64,000 nt of DNA from Polydactylus sextarius (GCA_016801845.1 CM028909.1:12987313-13051312), one strand, 5' to 3'. Shown: positions 26,901 through 41,900, counted from the stretch's first letter. The notes: generated from the sequence alone by a model not told the origin. Made by a program: numbers and translations.

Positions 26901-29900
26901 TTACTTTACATTTTAAGAGAGATTCTCCACATAAAAGACACAATCAATTCATAAAATGAAATGAATTGTAACAGATTTAATTATCCCACTCTATAAGGTA
27001 CATTACATATAAAATAGTTAACTTCAGCAAGCTACAGCATAAAATGTTGTATACACAGTTCTGCACCATTAAGAATAATGTCATAATATAGTCAAACACA
27101 GACAGAAGACACTGTGCTGCCTTATTAGTCTAAGTCTGTTCTGCTACTACTAATGGTACTTGTGTCTTAGTTAGATTTAAAATACAGGACTTTTTATTGT
27201 AAAATATTATTTGAAAATGAGGCATTGCTGCTTTAACTAAACTTCTCTCAGCACTGTGACAAACATGCTCCTTTACAACCCACACTGTTTCTACTGTCAT
27301 TCCAAGCCAATTTGTCTTTTGTCATTGTCTTTGTTACAACAACATTTCCTACATATTTTCACTTCTGTGTTTCAGTAGTTAAGTAAACAGATTTTTTCTG
27401 TGTATTTCTGGCATTGCATGCATTAAGAATAACCAGATATTCACTTATGGATATTATACTGTATATATTATATGACAGTCTTTATATACTGTATATTTTT
27501 TCTAGAACAAAATGGAATGTTTGAGCAATACTGCCATCTGTGGGTGGAAACACACACACACCAAGTGTGCATACACACTCGCACACATCATGTTGATGTC
27601 AGTTTTAGGTGTAACTGTAACTTGTGAGTGTGTGTGCTTGTTTTTGTCTATGCATGTATGTATGTATGTATGCGTGTTGGCAGTGAGCGTAAACAGTATG
27701 TACTGACACTTTGCTGTACACATCTTAAAGGCTGCGACTCTAATGATCTTAATCTAACATAGACGCAAACACACATGTGCACACGTTCACTACACACACA
27801 ATGCTCACACACTCACTTTTTCCTTGTGTCTGTCTGCGTTATGGAAGGGAACATGTGGTCCGTGGTTCTATGGATTCTCATAATCTCATTTCCCACTGCG
27901 GCAGAGCAGCTTACATCAGGAGCAGTGGGACAGAGCGTGGAGGGGAAAGTCAAGGATGGAGTAAAAGAGAGAAAAGAGCTAAGGCCTGGTTGCTGGATGG
28001 ATTTAGAATGAAATGGAGCTTACAAAAGAGTGAAAGATTGATTTATGAGGCTGTGAATGATGGGGAGGAAGAAAAGAAAGGTGGGAGCAGATAGGCAAAT
28101 GGGTTGGAGAGGGTTAATTCCACAATGGCTTCTTGAGTATTTGTAGTAGCTTTATGTTGAGTTGGGCCTGAGTCTTCAGCTGCATGAACTGTAGAATGAC
28201 CATGCATCAATTGAACTGGTTAGAGAACTGGTCTTGTAACAGGATGTTACTATTCTTTGCAATCCCAAAAGCTGGGGATATAAAAATAAATGGAAGAACA
28301 AAATTTTAATGAGCCCTGTAATAAAATTGGGACACCAACTTAGGGATGGGTATTGTGTGAACACTCTCAGTATTATTGCTAAATTTTTCATTTTTCAGCT
28401 ACTTAATGTTAAATGTTGTGTAAGAATGTGTATTTTATACTGCTGATCTCCTCAAACACTCAGTTACAGTTTTCAGTACTCGATGGTTTCCAATTGTTGT
28501 TACCAACAAAAAATATTGAGGAAGTATTGAGTGTTTGCTTTGGGTGATTTTATAGGTAAAAATAAACATGTCAGTCAGTGCTCTCCTCTAATGGAGAAAT
28601 ATTAGTAATATGTAGAAATATGTGAACGTACCAGTCTTAAGCCTACAGTCTGCTGATCTGGCAGAGTGACTTCATTCTTTGGAGTCCATAGCTGTCTCTG
28701 AGCTCAGAAAAGCCCTAATAAGGATGCAGTTTGACGCAGAACCTAGAATAGGTTCTGCTATTCTATTATTAAAATCTTGATAAGGTGTAGTTTGAAATGT
28801 TAAGCGGTACACCGTGTGTCTGCGTGTGTTGTATGAGTGTGTTTCCCACTGGTTGGTTGGTCTCGCTGACTCACTGTGTGCCACTCAGCAGTCAGAGCAC
28901 GTCGCAGCCTTTAATAGAGCGACATGATGATGCAATCTCTCTTTCCTGCTGCACTAAAGAGATTACCCACCCTTTCTCTCTCTCTCTCTCTCCCTCCCTA
29001 CCTCTGTCTTTTTTCTTCTTCTAACTTGCTCTATCTATTCAATTGACACATTTTTCATCTGTATAAGTGGGCTTGACTTAGACGGTTATGTGTATATGTT
29101 AGAGGTGTCTGGCAGGTTGCCAGAGTCAGAGAGCTTTTAAAGGTTTGTGATTCATCTGTTGCTAACTGGGCCAACACCCACTTCCACCTCACTGTACTTA
29201 CAGTCTGGAAAGATGAACACTGCACTTTGCATTTTAGCTTTTCACTACTACCTCACTTTTCTCTCTCTTCCTCTCTCTCTCTGTAAAGATCTGTATTTGA
29301 TTGCACAGTTGAGGATTATTCGGACCGCCTGTCTGTGTTGCTGAGAGAGAGGACCCTGCTGAAAAGCTGCCTACTCTTCTCAAAACCTGTCGCAGGCTGC
29401 TATTTCTGATACAGTCACAGATGTCTCCCTCCTCACATTCTTTTGTCTCCTCTGTCTCTCTCTCACCAAATACATTGAAATTCTATATTTAACCTCCAGA
29501 TAAAAAGCAGAATGGGTTAAAGATAAAAAGATTGGGAAGATTTTTAGATGAGCTTCTTCTCTCCCTTTGTATTGTACACTATGAAAGACCCTGCCTGTGC
29601 CAGAAATTTAATGTAATGCATTAACACTGCATTAATCGCTGTAGCCCTCTCCTTCTCTCTCTCTACACTCTTAGGCATCCATTTGCTCACATTAACCCTC
29701 TTTGCTCACTCCCAGATCAGGTTTAATAAGAACAATCGAGTGGGCTCCTTTTTCGTAGATGGTCTTGTAAGCTTTTATGAGTGCTGGGGCTGCTTGCTCA
29801 AGGCTAAAAAGATGTTGCTAAAGAATGCTGGTGATTTTCAGTGTTATGTAGGAAAGAGAGGAGGGGGTGGGGCATTGGGGACCATAGTAGCTTACAGTAG

Positions 29901-31575
29901 GCACTCTGGTCCTAGTAATTGAATAATATGATTCCTTGGATGCAGATAAAAGGTTTAGACGTAATTACTGTGTTTTAAATTCTCCCTCTTTGCAGTCGCA
30001 TGTGCATTTTTCTGTGTGTGCATGCTCCTCCAGGATGTTTTATGCATTTTGATTGATCTAACTAGTCTGGAGACAGACTGTGGTATTTGTGGCAATGATA
30101 AATAAAACAATATATTCGATAGAGATGTTTAAAACATAGCAGCAGTGATGGCAGTGGATGAGACCTTGAAGGGAGCAAAACAGCAGTGTGGAGGTGGCTG
30201 CAGAGCAATCTTTGGTATACAGTTGCACTTGTGCATATAAAGAGGCAGAGAGACAGTGATGGGTCCTTGACGTTTTAAACTGCCAGAGGCTCAAGGATAC
30301 AGCATTCCACATCAATATATGTCTGTCAATGCACTGTAAATGGTCATTACTCATTACTTGAACCTCACTGAAATTATGGCTGTTTTCTTTGGGCTCATTT
30401 CTCTTTAAGGATCTTTCATGTACTTGAAGTGAACAGTGCACGCTTCCTCCCAAATATTTATTGTCATATACTTTCTACACTGAGCTAGATCAAAATGGTT
30501 TTAGGATATGTTTAGTATTCGTTATGTGAATGATCTCATATACAGTATGTACTTATCTAAGCAAATGATGTGCCATTTTATTTTGGCTGCTGTACGATGG
30601 AGTGTTTGTTTTAACAAATTATAATAATTACGTGCATCATTATTGATATGTGGGGTGTGTGAGCCTCTTTACACACGTGTGTTTTGTTAGCTAAGGCCTA
30701 TAAACCAACCTGATTATTGACAAGAAGGGAGAGGTGAGGTTTTATGTTAACAGAATAATGTGCTGATCCTTGAGAATATTAAGAACAAAGGCAGCATTTG
30801 AGAGTCGCTGACATTTTGGATGCACACTGATTTAATGTTAGTTTATGGCAAACACACTAGTTGCATTGTATTTTGGCTTTAGCGCTGGATAATCTCTTCT
30901 GTATAAAAGACTCACACTTAAAGGATCACTATTGTTGATACACTATGTAAACAATAACTGTAGTGAGTAAAGGAGGAGTTCATTTTAACGACCTATTGTA
31001 TTGTTATTAAGTAGCCATTTCAACATTCTGTAACAAGGCATATAATTTAAACTGAACAATTAAATATAATATAAAATATAATAGTCAAACAGGAAATGTA
31101 ACAATAAATAACAATACATGAAGACAGATAGAAACTATTTTTTCTAAGTTTCTCTAAAATTCCATTGTAGTAGAAATTGAAAGTCACTTGAAAACAAAAT
31201 ATCAGGTTCAACCACTGTACCTGGATAAACACAGTTACTTATAATCAAAGTTTGTAACCTAGAACGATAGAACACAGTGAACCTTCACCAGTGACTGTGT
31301 TAAAAGGTGTGACAACTGTAAACAGTCATACAAGTGATGTCACCATGAAACAGTCCATTGCTTTAGATATGAGGTCAATCCCTCAGTGTTTTATTACTAC
31401 AGGAAAAAGATAACATTATGGTAGTAATGGGACCTTTAATCTTGCTGGTTATAAAACAGAACATGATCGAAAGTTTGGTATCTGTACAAAGAAATACAGC
31501 AACATCCCACTGAATACTTCCTTGTTTATGATTAGTATAAGGAATGTAATTGTGACTTGTCTACGTGCTCTGCTT

Positions 31576-31610
<35 letters not shown>

Positions 31611-32634
31611 TGAGTATGAGTAATGGCCTGTGCTTCGGGTCTGTGGGGACGGATGGAGGAAGAAGGAGAAAGAGAAAGGTAGAGAAAATGTTTGAGAGGG
31701 GGAAGATGGGAGCTAGGACACCAGAGGCGTCACTCAAAAGCCTCAGGGTTTCAATTTCTGTGCTAGATACGGATAAGGATGGCAAGGCAGAGGGTGGAGA
31801 GGAGGGAAGAAGCAAGCGAGAGGGAAAGCGAATGAGATAAAGTGATAGAGACGGACTGCAAGAAAGAGGCTGATCAGGCAGAAAATGTTGTCATCAGCTC
31901 CTGGACAGAAAGAGTGGAAGGCTGTGCCGTATATTCATCACCATCTCTGGACTCAGACAGAGACAGGAAGAGCGAGGGAGGGAGAGATAGCGACAGGAGG
32001 CTGGAAAGAGGGACGGAGAGAGAGAGAGAGAGAAAGAAAGAAAGATTGGTATCACATGAGAGGGAGGAGAGTAATAGCAAGGTGAGGGGAGGGACCAGGA
32101 ATACTTACAACACTGAAAGCATTGATAGGGGCGCCAGAGGCAAGGAGGCAGCAATCGAGAAAGCGGAGTGAAGAGAGGAAGAGCTCTACAACAGCCTGAG
32201 AGAGCAGTGTGCTGAATAACATTCGAAGAACAGGGAGGACAAAGGGAGGAGATCTGACAGAGAAGGAGAAAAAGAGGACAAAAGATGAAGACACAGGAGT
32301 AACCAGGGAGAGAGTGTACAAGGAAGGGCTGGGACCCAAAAGAGGTCAGATAGTTGAACACCAGACAGATGAAAGTGTTTTTCCTCCTAGAGGGAGCTGT
32401 AAGTTTGGGTCTGGACTTGTTTGTGTGTGTGTGTTTCATAGATGGAGACAGAACACCTGTTATTTTTCCCGTAGATGGGGTGTAACAGTTTTCAGCATGC
32501 GTGATTTGGACCGTCTCTGCAGCATTTTGCCTACCTGCACAGTGTTTGACCTTCCTTAGTCAGCAAGCAGAGTGTGACTGCGGAGAGAGAAAAAGAGCAA
32601 GAAAGAGGGAGAGGGAGTGTCTACAGGAGACAGA

Positions 32635-32672
<38 letters not shown>

Positions 32673-35600
32673 AGGGAGGGAGGGAGGGAGGGAGAGTGAG
32701 TTAAAGTAGAGTAGTAGTCAAGGGTGTTCTTGCTTTGTGACTGGTGAGTCTGTGCAGTCTCTACTGTCTTCCCTAAGCTAGAACTGTGCTCTACAGCGTG
32801 GAGCTCTCCTGGAAGTAATGAGGAAGCTGAAGGTTGGATTTGACCCTTAAATACTTTAAAGATCCTTAAAACCTGGGGCCTGCCCAGACTGCATGACTGG
32901 ACACCCCAACTGAACTCAAAACGGTCTCAACTCCTGACGGAAAAAATTTGAAAAGGCCTTTCTTTGTGAAATGAATTTTTAAATTTTTATACGCACTTCC
33001 TGCTATAGCTCTTTGAATCCTCTGGAACGATGGATATGTCAGGCAACCCCCAAGGGGGCCCTGCACGTGCTCCCAGGGTGGGAGATACTAAAATTGGGGA
33101 AAACAGAATGGGAGAGGGGGTAAGAGTGGTGGAACGAGACACCCCACTGAGGCTGTCCCCTTTCCGTATGCTTCGAGTTCTGGACTCATGCCGCCCTCCT
33201 GGAAATCGTATTGGTGAGTCTCTGTCATCTTTGATATCAAGTTCATGTACATCCTAATCCTACTTTTTCAGATCCAAACCAGTCTCCAAGAATATACCAA
33301 TCAGATGACAGTTTTTATAATGAAATAAAGTCTATTACTTTTTAACGGTTTCATTAACATATAATTTAAACGATGATGAAGAAATTAATTCTATTTCATG
33401 CCATGTCAAGTCTGAAAATTGATGTATTCCCAGTCCATTTACACATGGGGTATGTGTGTAGATTTCACTCTGTAGAATATTAAATTTAGACCAAACAAGT
33501 GCACAGAAGTTGTATTAATTATAAAGACATATATTTATGCTGAGTTGCTTTCTCTCTGAATGTGCCTCTGAACTTATTCATTTTGAAGTTTTAGATCCTA
33601 TAAGTGGCTAGTTTTTTAAGATTAGAGATGCAGTGGTTTGACCCAGCACAACTTTAGTGATCTCGTAAACTCCTCAGAGAAATGAGGCATCCTTCAAATG
33701 GGTCTTTTGAAGTTTATATTCCTTTGCCTGTCAGCACGATGCCTGCAATATCTGTCTTCCTGCCACTCACACCCAAAATCTTACAGTATGATTTCCTGAG
33801 CTTAGTAACGGTTTGAGAAGTATTGGCTTAGTGGGGAAAAAAATAGTGAACTTCAAAGTCTTGAAATAAATATTGGGTAATGTGTTTGGATGTGGACAGT
33901 ACACCCTCGAGCAACCTGCTGAACTAGTTGCCTGGCCTTACAGATTGACCAAAGATTTACAGTAGTCTCTTGAACGTTCTTGAAATGAATCTTACATTTA
34001 CACTCTTACTTTATTTCTTTTAACATCCTTTCTACTGGCTTTTCAATCATTTTCATCATCATTTTCTGAGGCGTTGCCAAAAGTTGAGATGGATTTACAG
34101 CTAAGTGGAGTACATGCACAGTTGGAGGAGGTCTAAAAGCAGCCCACTCACTCTTTCAGAAGTGCTAGCAGGGAGTCAGCAACCTTAAGTAGGCCAGCCG
34201 GGCTCCACACGGGGAGGCTGTGGTAGCTCATGACATTTACTGTCTGCTCTTAGTCTGCTATGGAAATGGAGCAGAAAGAAACTGCGGGAGCCTGGAAAAG
34301 AACGTCCTGTATGATTAGGAAGTGTTCAAAAGTGTGATTTTGTGTTTATTTTCAGGACAGAAAGTGTGTTGGGATCAGCCAACATATGAGAGACAAATGC
34401 TAGTGGTGCATGTGTTAGCAGAACATTGTTATGTTGCTTTGGGGACCCAGGTGATGGAATTTTCCTCCCAGGTCAGACGTCCTGTCTCATCATGTCCCGC
34501 ATTGGCTTGACTGTTTACGCAAACAGACAAGCTCAAGACCTCACCGAAAGTGAGAAAGAAGCGTGACATAATAGCAGCACTGGATACTCACTCATCGTGA
34601 GTGTGCGGTCATGTGTGTGCGTCTGTCAGTATGGAGATATCCTGGATCAATTTCTCCTCTCCCTGGTGTCAGTTATCAGGAGTTTAATGTTTCCCCCTCA
34701 GGATGGTGAGGGTTGATTCCTGATATGACTACTCATTGCTACCATCCTTGCGCCTAGATTTGGGACTACATTGAAAAGACTAAATGTTTTACTAAGCATT
34801 TACACAGATGGACTGTGTTTGGTTGTGTTTGCTAATAAGCATATGTTTGCTTTTTAGCAAACACAGATAGTGATGGATGTAGACTGAAATAACCAGCTGG
34901 GATCTGTACAGATAGTTGGTTGTCAATGTCAGTAAGAAAATATCTGCACATTTAAAATTCTCATTAAAGAAAATCACATTTTAAAATTATAAGAAGCAAT
35001 TTTCTTGTATTTTAGCAGGTTGATGGAAGATTTAAGTTCACAGTAGAATAACATTAGATTAAACTCCCAATCAAATGATGATGTACGGTAACTATTTTCA
35101 CATTTTTAGCATATGAGAAATCCATTTTTCATTGAGGGTTATAGGGATAGTTCCATTTTTTGTTAATATTCTCCTCAGAGTCCATATAATATTTTTGAAG
35201 TTCTAAGTAGAAAGCTGTAAACTAGCCTGTCCTTTTTGTATCCTAATCTTGATGACATGAAAGACACACACAGATGACCTAGAATCAGCCTCAGTTGGTG
35301 TTGCCCCAATCTGCAGCTGCCAGACAATTCATTATAATAAATAGCTTTACCTACGTGGCCCTCAGTCATTCTATCGCATGGCTGAGGTGTCGGCATCACT
35401 CAAGGGACTTATTTTTCTCTCCACTTTATCACTTATTCTCACCAAAACCGAAGCCTCTCTCCCCCTTGTTCTCCTTAGCTTCCCTCTATTTTCATTTTTA
35501 TAGATGTTAAAATAAAATGTTACCAGTTCTAGTGAGTGAGTTTTGACATCTGCCAAGTTCTTCCACCAAAAACAGCACGTACACACAGACAGACTGACAC

Positions 35601-38600
35601 TCACGCCTATTGTGTGTGCTGCACATGACCCAGACTTGAGAGCTATCAGGCATCATGCACTGAAACCGTAAGAGAGAGCGAGACCCTTCCCCCCACGTTT
35701 ACTCACACACCACTGAAGGAGGCAGTCCTGTCTGCAGCACCGTGACTCATTAATCAGATGGATTCTGGGGGGGAATGGAGGTGTGGGGGGGTTGGTGGGC
35801 ATAGATGGAAAAGCTCCCATTGCATGCAGGGTAATATCGATCTCCGAGCTCCTCATCTTACCAGTGGCATTTTATACACAGTCGTCTAACACCCCCGCAT
35901 GGTATGTGGTACAATCCATCATCTGGGAATCCGGGACCCTACTACAGCTTTCACAGAGGGGTGAATGAAATCTAAGAAAGACAAAAGGTTGTGTCCTCTG
36001 ACGGGCATATGGGGGGAGTAATATAAAGGAAGAGTAAAATAAAAGAGCAATAAAGAAAAAATTGAAAAAACTGTACTAAACATCTGAGGTGAATGAAATT
36101 TCAGACTGTTTTAAAGAGAATAATGGAAAATATTCAGTTCAGGTTTAGTCTGTCTGCCCAACAATGTCACAGCGTGCAGTAACAATGTGCCTTTGCCTGT
36201 GTCTGTGTGTGTTTTATAGGTATTGTCCACGAGAATGTAAAGATGGGTTCAGACGGAGAGAGCGACCAAGCATCTGGGACGTCCTCAGATGAGGTTCAGA
36301 GTCCAGTCAGGGTCCGTATGAGGAACAACCACCATCGGCGCATCTCTAATGAAGTACGGGAAGCCAAGATACAACTACTACACACATACACAGGCGCGCA
36401 CACTTGCTTTTACACATGACATAATGCACTCATACATCTAAACAGTGACAAACACCAGGAAGCAACATTCATTGAGATTCAAAAGTGAATTCACAAATTA
36501 CTCTTGGGCTCTGTCCAAAAGCATTCATGCCCTGCGTTATTCACTACATTGTAAAGGAAATGTTCACTATAAGAATATATATATAGTCTGTCAAATGCTA
36601 GAGCTAGACCAATAAATCTAACATGTTTATATAGAGAGATTTCAGCGAATAAATTGTCTTGTTTTTCAGTCGCAAAATGCTGTGGTCAGTATTTATCTTA
36701 TCTTTAATAAGACATACGGACCTAGCTTGTTGTTAGTGACCATCAAAATTAGTTATTGACTTTTGGGATAATTTTTGTCCAGGATTTACGACTACAAAAT
36801 AATGAACCCACTATTTATACAGTATGTCGTTGGTTATTGTGAATGATTTCAGACAGCCTTGCTTTTTTTTCAGCATGTATAATATGTCTGCGTGAATGCA
36901 GCTGTGCTATCTGTGGAGAGGTAAATTTGTTTTATTTTGTCACATTCCAGTGTATGTGCTCATGACTCGGTCAAACCATGCCTGTGTGTGTCTCTCTATT
37001 TGAGGGAGGTGCAGAGTGATGAGTGCAGCAGTATTACGGGAAATGCCTCTGGACACACAGGCTGCTGCCTTTGACTGCTGTGAACAGGGGAAGGGACTAA
37101 TTTAGACCATGTTTACCACAGAAAGAGACCGGCAGAAGAGGGAGGGCATAGAGAAAGAGAGGAAAATGCTGGGGTGAGAGGATAATTAAGGAAGCCGCAA
37201 TAATTATCGGTATGGTAAAAAGAACCAGGGGAACTGGGCTCAGAAATGATAAGACAGAAGAGAGAAGGAGAGATGGAGAGGATGAAATGATGATGGGAGA
37301 GAGGAGAAAAACAATATTTCCTCTCAGCTACCCCCCTCTGTTCACCCCTTCCCCCCATCTGCCTTCCTCCCCTCAGGAGTCTGTCCTTCCTCCTCTCCTC
37401 TGCTCATGCTCTCCCCTCCTCCTCCTCCTCCTCCTCCTCCTCCTCTTTTCCTCTTTTTCCTCCTCCTCCTCCTCCGAGCATGTGGATGGCACTCTACCAC
37501 TGTGCCCGCTTCTCTTTCTCTCTCTCTCTCATTCTCTCTGTCAGTGTGTGTGCAGTCATGTGGCAGGTCAGAGACATGCATCGTTAAAAACGCATGTGTG
37601 TGAGCATATAGAAAGACACGTTTAAGGAGGACAATGAGGGAGCTACTAGAGTTGTTCTGCATTGTGAGTATGGGGACACGTGCGTGTTTATATGACTCGT
37701 TATTCAGTCTGTACTCATGAGTAAGAGGGCATGAGCGTTAGTGTCTTTGTAAACTTGTGTTCATTGTGTTCATCCTTTTGAAAGGGAGCACAGAGAGTAC
37801 ACATGTGAGGATCTGTTGTTTTGGCCATTAGAAGTCACTGGTTTTATGAATGACATGAGATATAAGGTGTATTTTGAAAAAAATATTTATTATATTTTTG
37901 CAGTAGCAGTATACATCTTTAGCGTGTTGGGTTGGGTTTTCTTACTTTCTTGTATGTTACATTTTTTGAATCAGACAGCAGAGGTTATTGATGTGTACAG
38001 TACTCAATTTCTGTAGGTCATATCATTTTATATGGTTTATTTTCCATATTGTGTTTGTCTGACGTTTTAAGTGAGTGACAATGTGGAGTTTGTCTCTGTC
38101 CTAAGGGTTGATGGCTTGTATGTAATACTGTATGTTGTTATGTTAGCCAGTGAGCTCAGATAAAACCATTACAGGCATGAAATCCTTCTGCCTTTTATCC
38201 TCAGATATACACACACGACTCTACACTCCCACTAACATTCACATGTAAACACACATATCATTTCACACGAGAACACGTACCATGGGGCTTTTGGGAATGG
38301 GCCAACCACTGCTGCCATGGAAACAACAAATGATTGGCACCTTGCCAGTGTACATGTCCTACATGGATAGCATATAGAAGTGTTGCACTATGGGAAAAGT
38401 AGCATCACACAAATAGGCATTCCAGAAAGAGCTATGAAATGAAAGATATTCCAGCTGATCTGGAATAGTTTGTTCGGCGTTTATCACTTCACAAATAATC
38501 AAAAATAAAAATACCATGCTGACTCAAGTATGAGATAATGTTAAATTATTAAATCTTGATATAACTAGACCATTTTGCAATGGAATCACACCAGCTGCAA

Positions 38601-38905
38601 CACTCATCCACACAAGCACTCAGTAGTCATTAATATATCATTACATGAGTGCCCAGCATTCATGTGGTTAGTGGTTAGATCGCACACATCGTCGAACTGG
38701 CTTTTATTTTGATGTCTCACTCACTCACACACCTGTAAAATTTCATGACTGTATCTTGTTGTGAATCCATCACATTGACATCACCTTGAAACAGACACAC
38801 AAGGAGACAGACTTGCCTCAGACACATGAATATTTGCCAAAGTTCTGAAAACCACTTCAGAAGTCCCTTCTGCTTCAGTAGATGTCTCCAGGACGATATA
38901 TGCTT

Positions 38906-38979
<74 letters not shown>

Positions 38980-41900
38980 ACAAGGTGGAAACAAAATGAG
39001 CCATGTCGTCATAACTGATAAAAATGTGGTTAAGAGGCAAGAGATCTATAAATGCGACTAGGAGTCAGAGAGGTGTCAGCTAGAGGGGAAAAAATATCAA
39101 GCTTGTTTAACAGCAAAAAGACCAGTTCCAGATGTGTAGCAGATGAGTTCATGAACTTGGGAACAGCGATGTGCCAGCCTTCTCCATCTGCCAACAACGT
39201 GTTCTGAAAATTATTGTGAAACTCACTAGCGACTTGTTTGGAACTTGTCCCATTGTGTAGTGGCCTTGGATTTGGCCTTTCATTCAGATGTCTTAGCTAA
39301 AACTGTCAGTCACATCATCATTCATTCACAGGAACAGATGGTAACTGTAAACCAAAGGTTTGTATTTGACTGGAGGGAGCTTCTGTTACTTGACAAACTC
39401 ACTGCCAGGAGGGATGGAAGGAGAAAGCTGATTGTGGTCACAGAACTAGGCCAAGATACCAAAACTTGAGAAAACACTGAGAAAACATTTTGAGGCTGAA
39501 TCACTGTGATCAGCCAAGTCAAAGTCATTAAAAATGTGAAATGACCAATTGATATGTATTATTCATTTTGTCATAAATATGGTCGGTTTATACACAAATC
39601 TGTTGGTCTTGAGATGTCAAGATACATTTGTCATCTGTTACGTTGTTACAGCTAATTTTAAACTAAATTGAAAAGATGACAAAACTCAATTTTTTTTTTT
39701 GATTGACTTTTTGGATATCATCTTATCTATGGGTCTTCATGGTCGTACGTAAATATGTATCGGTGTAAATCCCTACTACTCTCATTGGGTTACACATTAC
39801 AAGCATGGTGCTATTATATCACAATACTAATTAACCTTTTTTTTTTTCTTCTCTTCCTGTGAATCTGTCTCTCTGTTTCAGGACATAAACAAACGTTTGT
39901 CTCTCCCAGCTGATATCAGGCTACCGGAGGGCTACTTGGAGAAATTTGCCATGAACAGCCCGCCCTTTGACAAGCCCATGAGCCGTAGGCTACGACGTGC
40001 TTCACTGGTCAGTATTTAGTGTGTGTCTGCGTGCGTATTTGCATCTGTGTTTATGTGTGCAAAGCAGTTGAAACTAGTTTTATTTGGTGGTTTTCTTGCT
40101 CCCTACTTCTTTTTAGTGCCATTGTGCACTACTAACATGTTTGACTAAGGCCATTATATCAACTGACAGGCACATAAACATAGGTCAGTGTAACAAATGC
40201 AGACTCATGTCATACAGCTTACAATGGCACATAATAGGGATGAATAATAAACTGTGTATTATGTATCCAGGCCAAGAGTATTATGAAACTTGGGCTGGGA
40301 GAAAGGAGATGTTAGCTACTAGATGGACAGAGTGGGATGAAGGGTCAGAGCAGGCAGATAATCATGAATATGCAACACGTCCCTTCACGCTCTTTTGTAT
40401 AGCTGAAGCACTCCTGCTCATTCACTTGGTTTTATTTTTGTCACACTTAAATCTACATCACTCCTTTGTTTCTCCCATCACTCACATTTTCTCAAGTTTC
40501 TCCTAAATAGACCACAGAATAAAAAAATAGATTCAGTCTTCTTAAAACAAGATTACCCAAAGCTTGGATATTCTATGGGAAAGCATAAAGGATTCGCTCT
40601 CCATCAACTATTTTTGCTGTAATTGTTGAACAGGCATGGTGCCCTGCCTCCAGCTCTCCGCTTGAGGCGATTTAATGATGCAGCTTTTTCTGCGGGAGTC
40701 TCACAGAGATGAAAGGAAAGAATGTTGGAAGGGAGGTTTGCAGGGAAAAGGAGTGGATTATGGTGCAAGTGCACATCAGAAGACGAGGAGAGTCTGTAGA
40801 GGTGTTAGTGTCTTATAAATGACTGGCAGATGTTTTCCTCCATTGTCAAATTGTGTAAGTGTCAGTGTATCTTCTGGATTTGCTGTATGTACGTGATGTA
40901 ATAGACCAATCAATAATTCAGCAGCAGCGTTCGACTCATACGCTGCAGCTCCGCTCCTGACTAGGATTACATGCTGAGACATGTTGAAGTGAGCCAGAGA
41001 GAGCAAGGAAGAGAGAAGAAATGACGCAGAGGGGTGACAAGAGGAAAGTCGAGAAACTAATGACACGGGGACATGATTTAATAAGTGAAAACAAGAACAA
41101 GAAACAAATATGTAGAGGGGAGTTTAAGAAAAGATAAATGGCTGCTGCACTAAAAGTTTAAACCAGCCTGTACTCCACTGCAGAGTGTATGTAGGAAAGT
41201 ATAATAAGTAATAATATTTTTTTTTTTTTTTTTTTTTTATTAAAGTGGCTCATATTTTTTTTTAGGATGGTGCAACCATGCAGAAATATGTTGCTGAGTG
41301 TGCAGTAAACTATTTGCACTGTTCATTTGATATGTTTCAGGCCTGCTTTTGCACCTTGGGTCAGTCAGAGCACCTGTAGCTGCAGCTAACGAGAGGTTTG
41401 ATGAGTCAGTACCTTGACCACATTAAAGATGTTTGTATATAAAAAGTTTTTTAACGTCTTTATCTCCCACTGTGAGTGTTTCGGTAACTGTCTTACAAAA
41501 GAACAAGCAAGCGTCTTTAGTTACGCTTTACCTGAATGAGTTTAAGCTTTAAAAAGACAGTCTGAGTCTGAGCACAGTGTTGTAACGCTTGTCATTTGTT
41601 ACCGTAACGTAGAACATATGTTCGGTGTCCCATAACAGAGGCTTGCATCTGAAACCGTGTATTTTGATCTTTGAATCGCTTCCAGTGTAATGTAAGTGAA
41701 GTTGGTTGATATCAGTTTTCTCGTCATTGATAATCAATTATTCACTGTAGTCCAATAAGGTTCAGTGTTCCATGGTGCTGAGGAAAGAGATGCCATTTTA
41801 TCTCAAACCACAACACTTAATGGTGCTACTTAACACTTGCTTTTTAACTCATTCAACCCGGTAGTGACCATAGAAAAAACATATGCAGTTGTATCCTGTT

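Larger units (their letters stand above)
26708..36219 (+). other. cdk16: cdk16 intron 2, 9.5 kb
   Basis: This intron contains the probable alternative first exon (33030-33213), a (TG)n run, a long polypurine tract at about 31640-32700, and no other exon I can support. A 57-codon plus-strand frame from ATG 27841 begins with a signal-peptide-like stretch (see findings). The stretches 28400-31550 and 33214-36200 show nothing recognisable. Confidence 0.6.
36354..39881 (+). other. cdk16: cdk16 intron 3
   Basis: A non-coding stretch with a (TCC)n tract at 37416-37475 and a (CA)n tract at 38909-38974. The homeodomain-like AATTATC/GATAATT motifs around 37181-37212 are the only other notable feature. 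Confidence 0.7.

Noticed and set aside
31565..32559. Several overlapping frames rich in Arg, Glu and Lys, and Ser/Leu on the other strand
   Set aside because: They arise from the polypurine tract, which lacks stop codons for compositional reasons; there are no splice or family signals.
33002..33213. Cassette-exon interpretation of the alternative cdk16 exon
   Set aside because: Entering from the phase-1 upstream exon through the TATAG acceptor gives a stop (TGA) within three codons; only a first-exon role keeps the frame.
37212..37662. Frames of about 100-140 codons on both strands
   Set aside because: They are explained by the (TCC)n tract and neighbouring low-complexity DNA.
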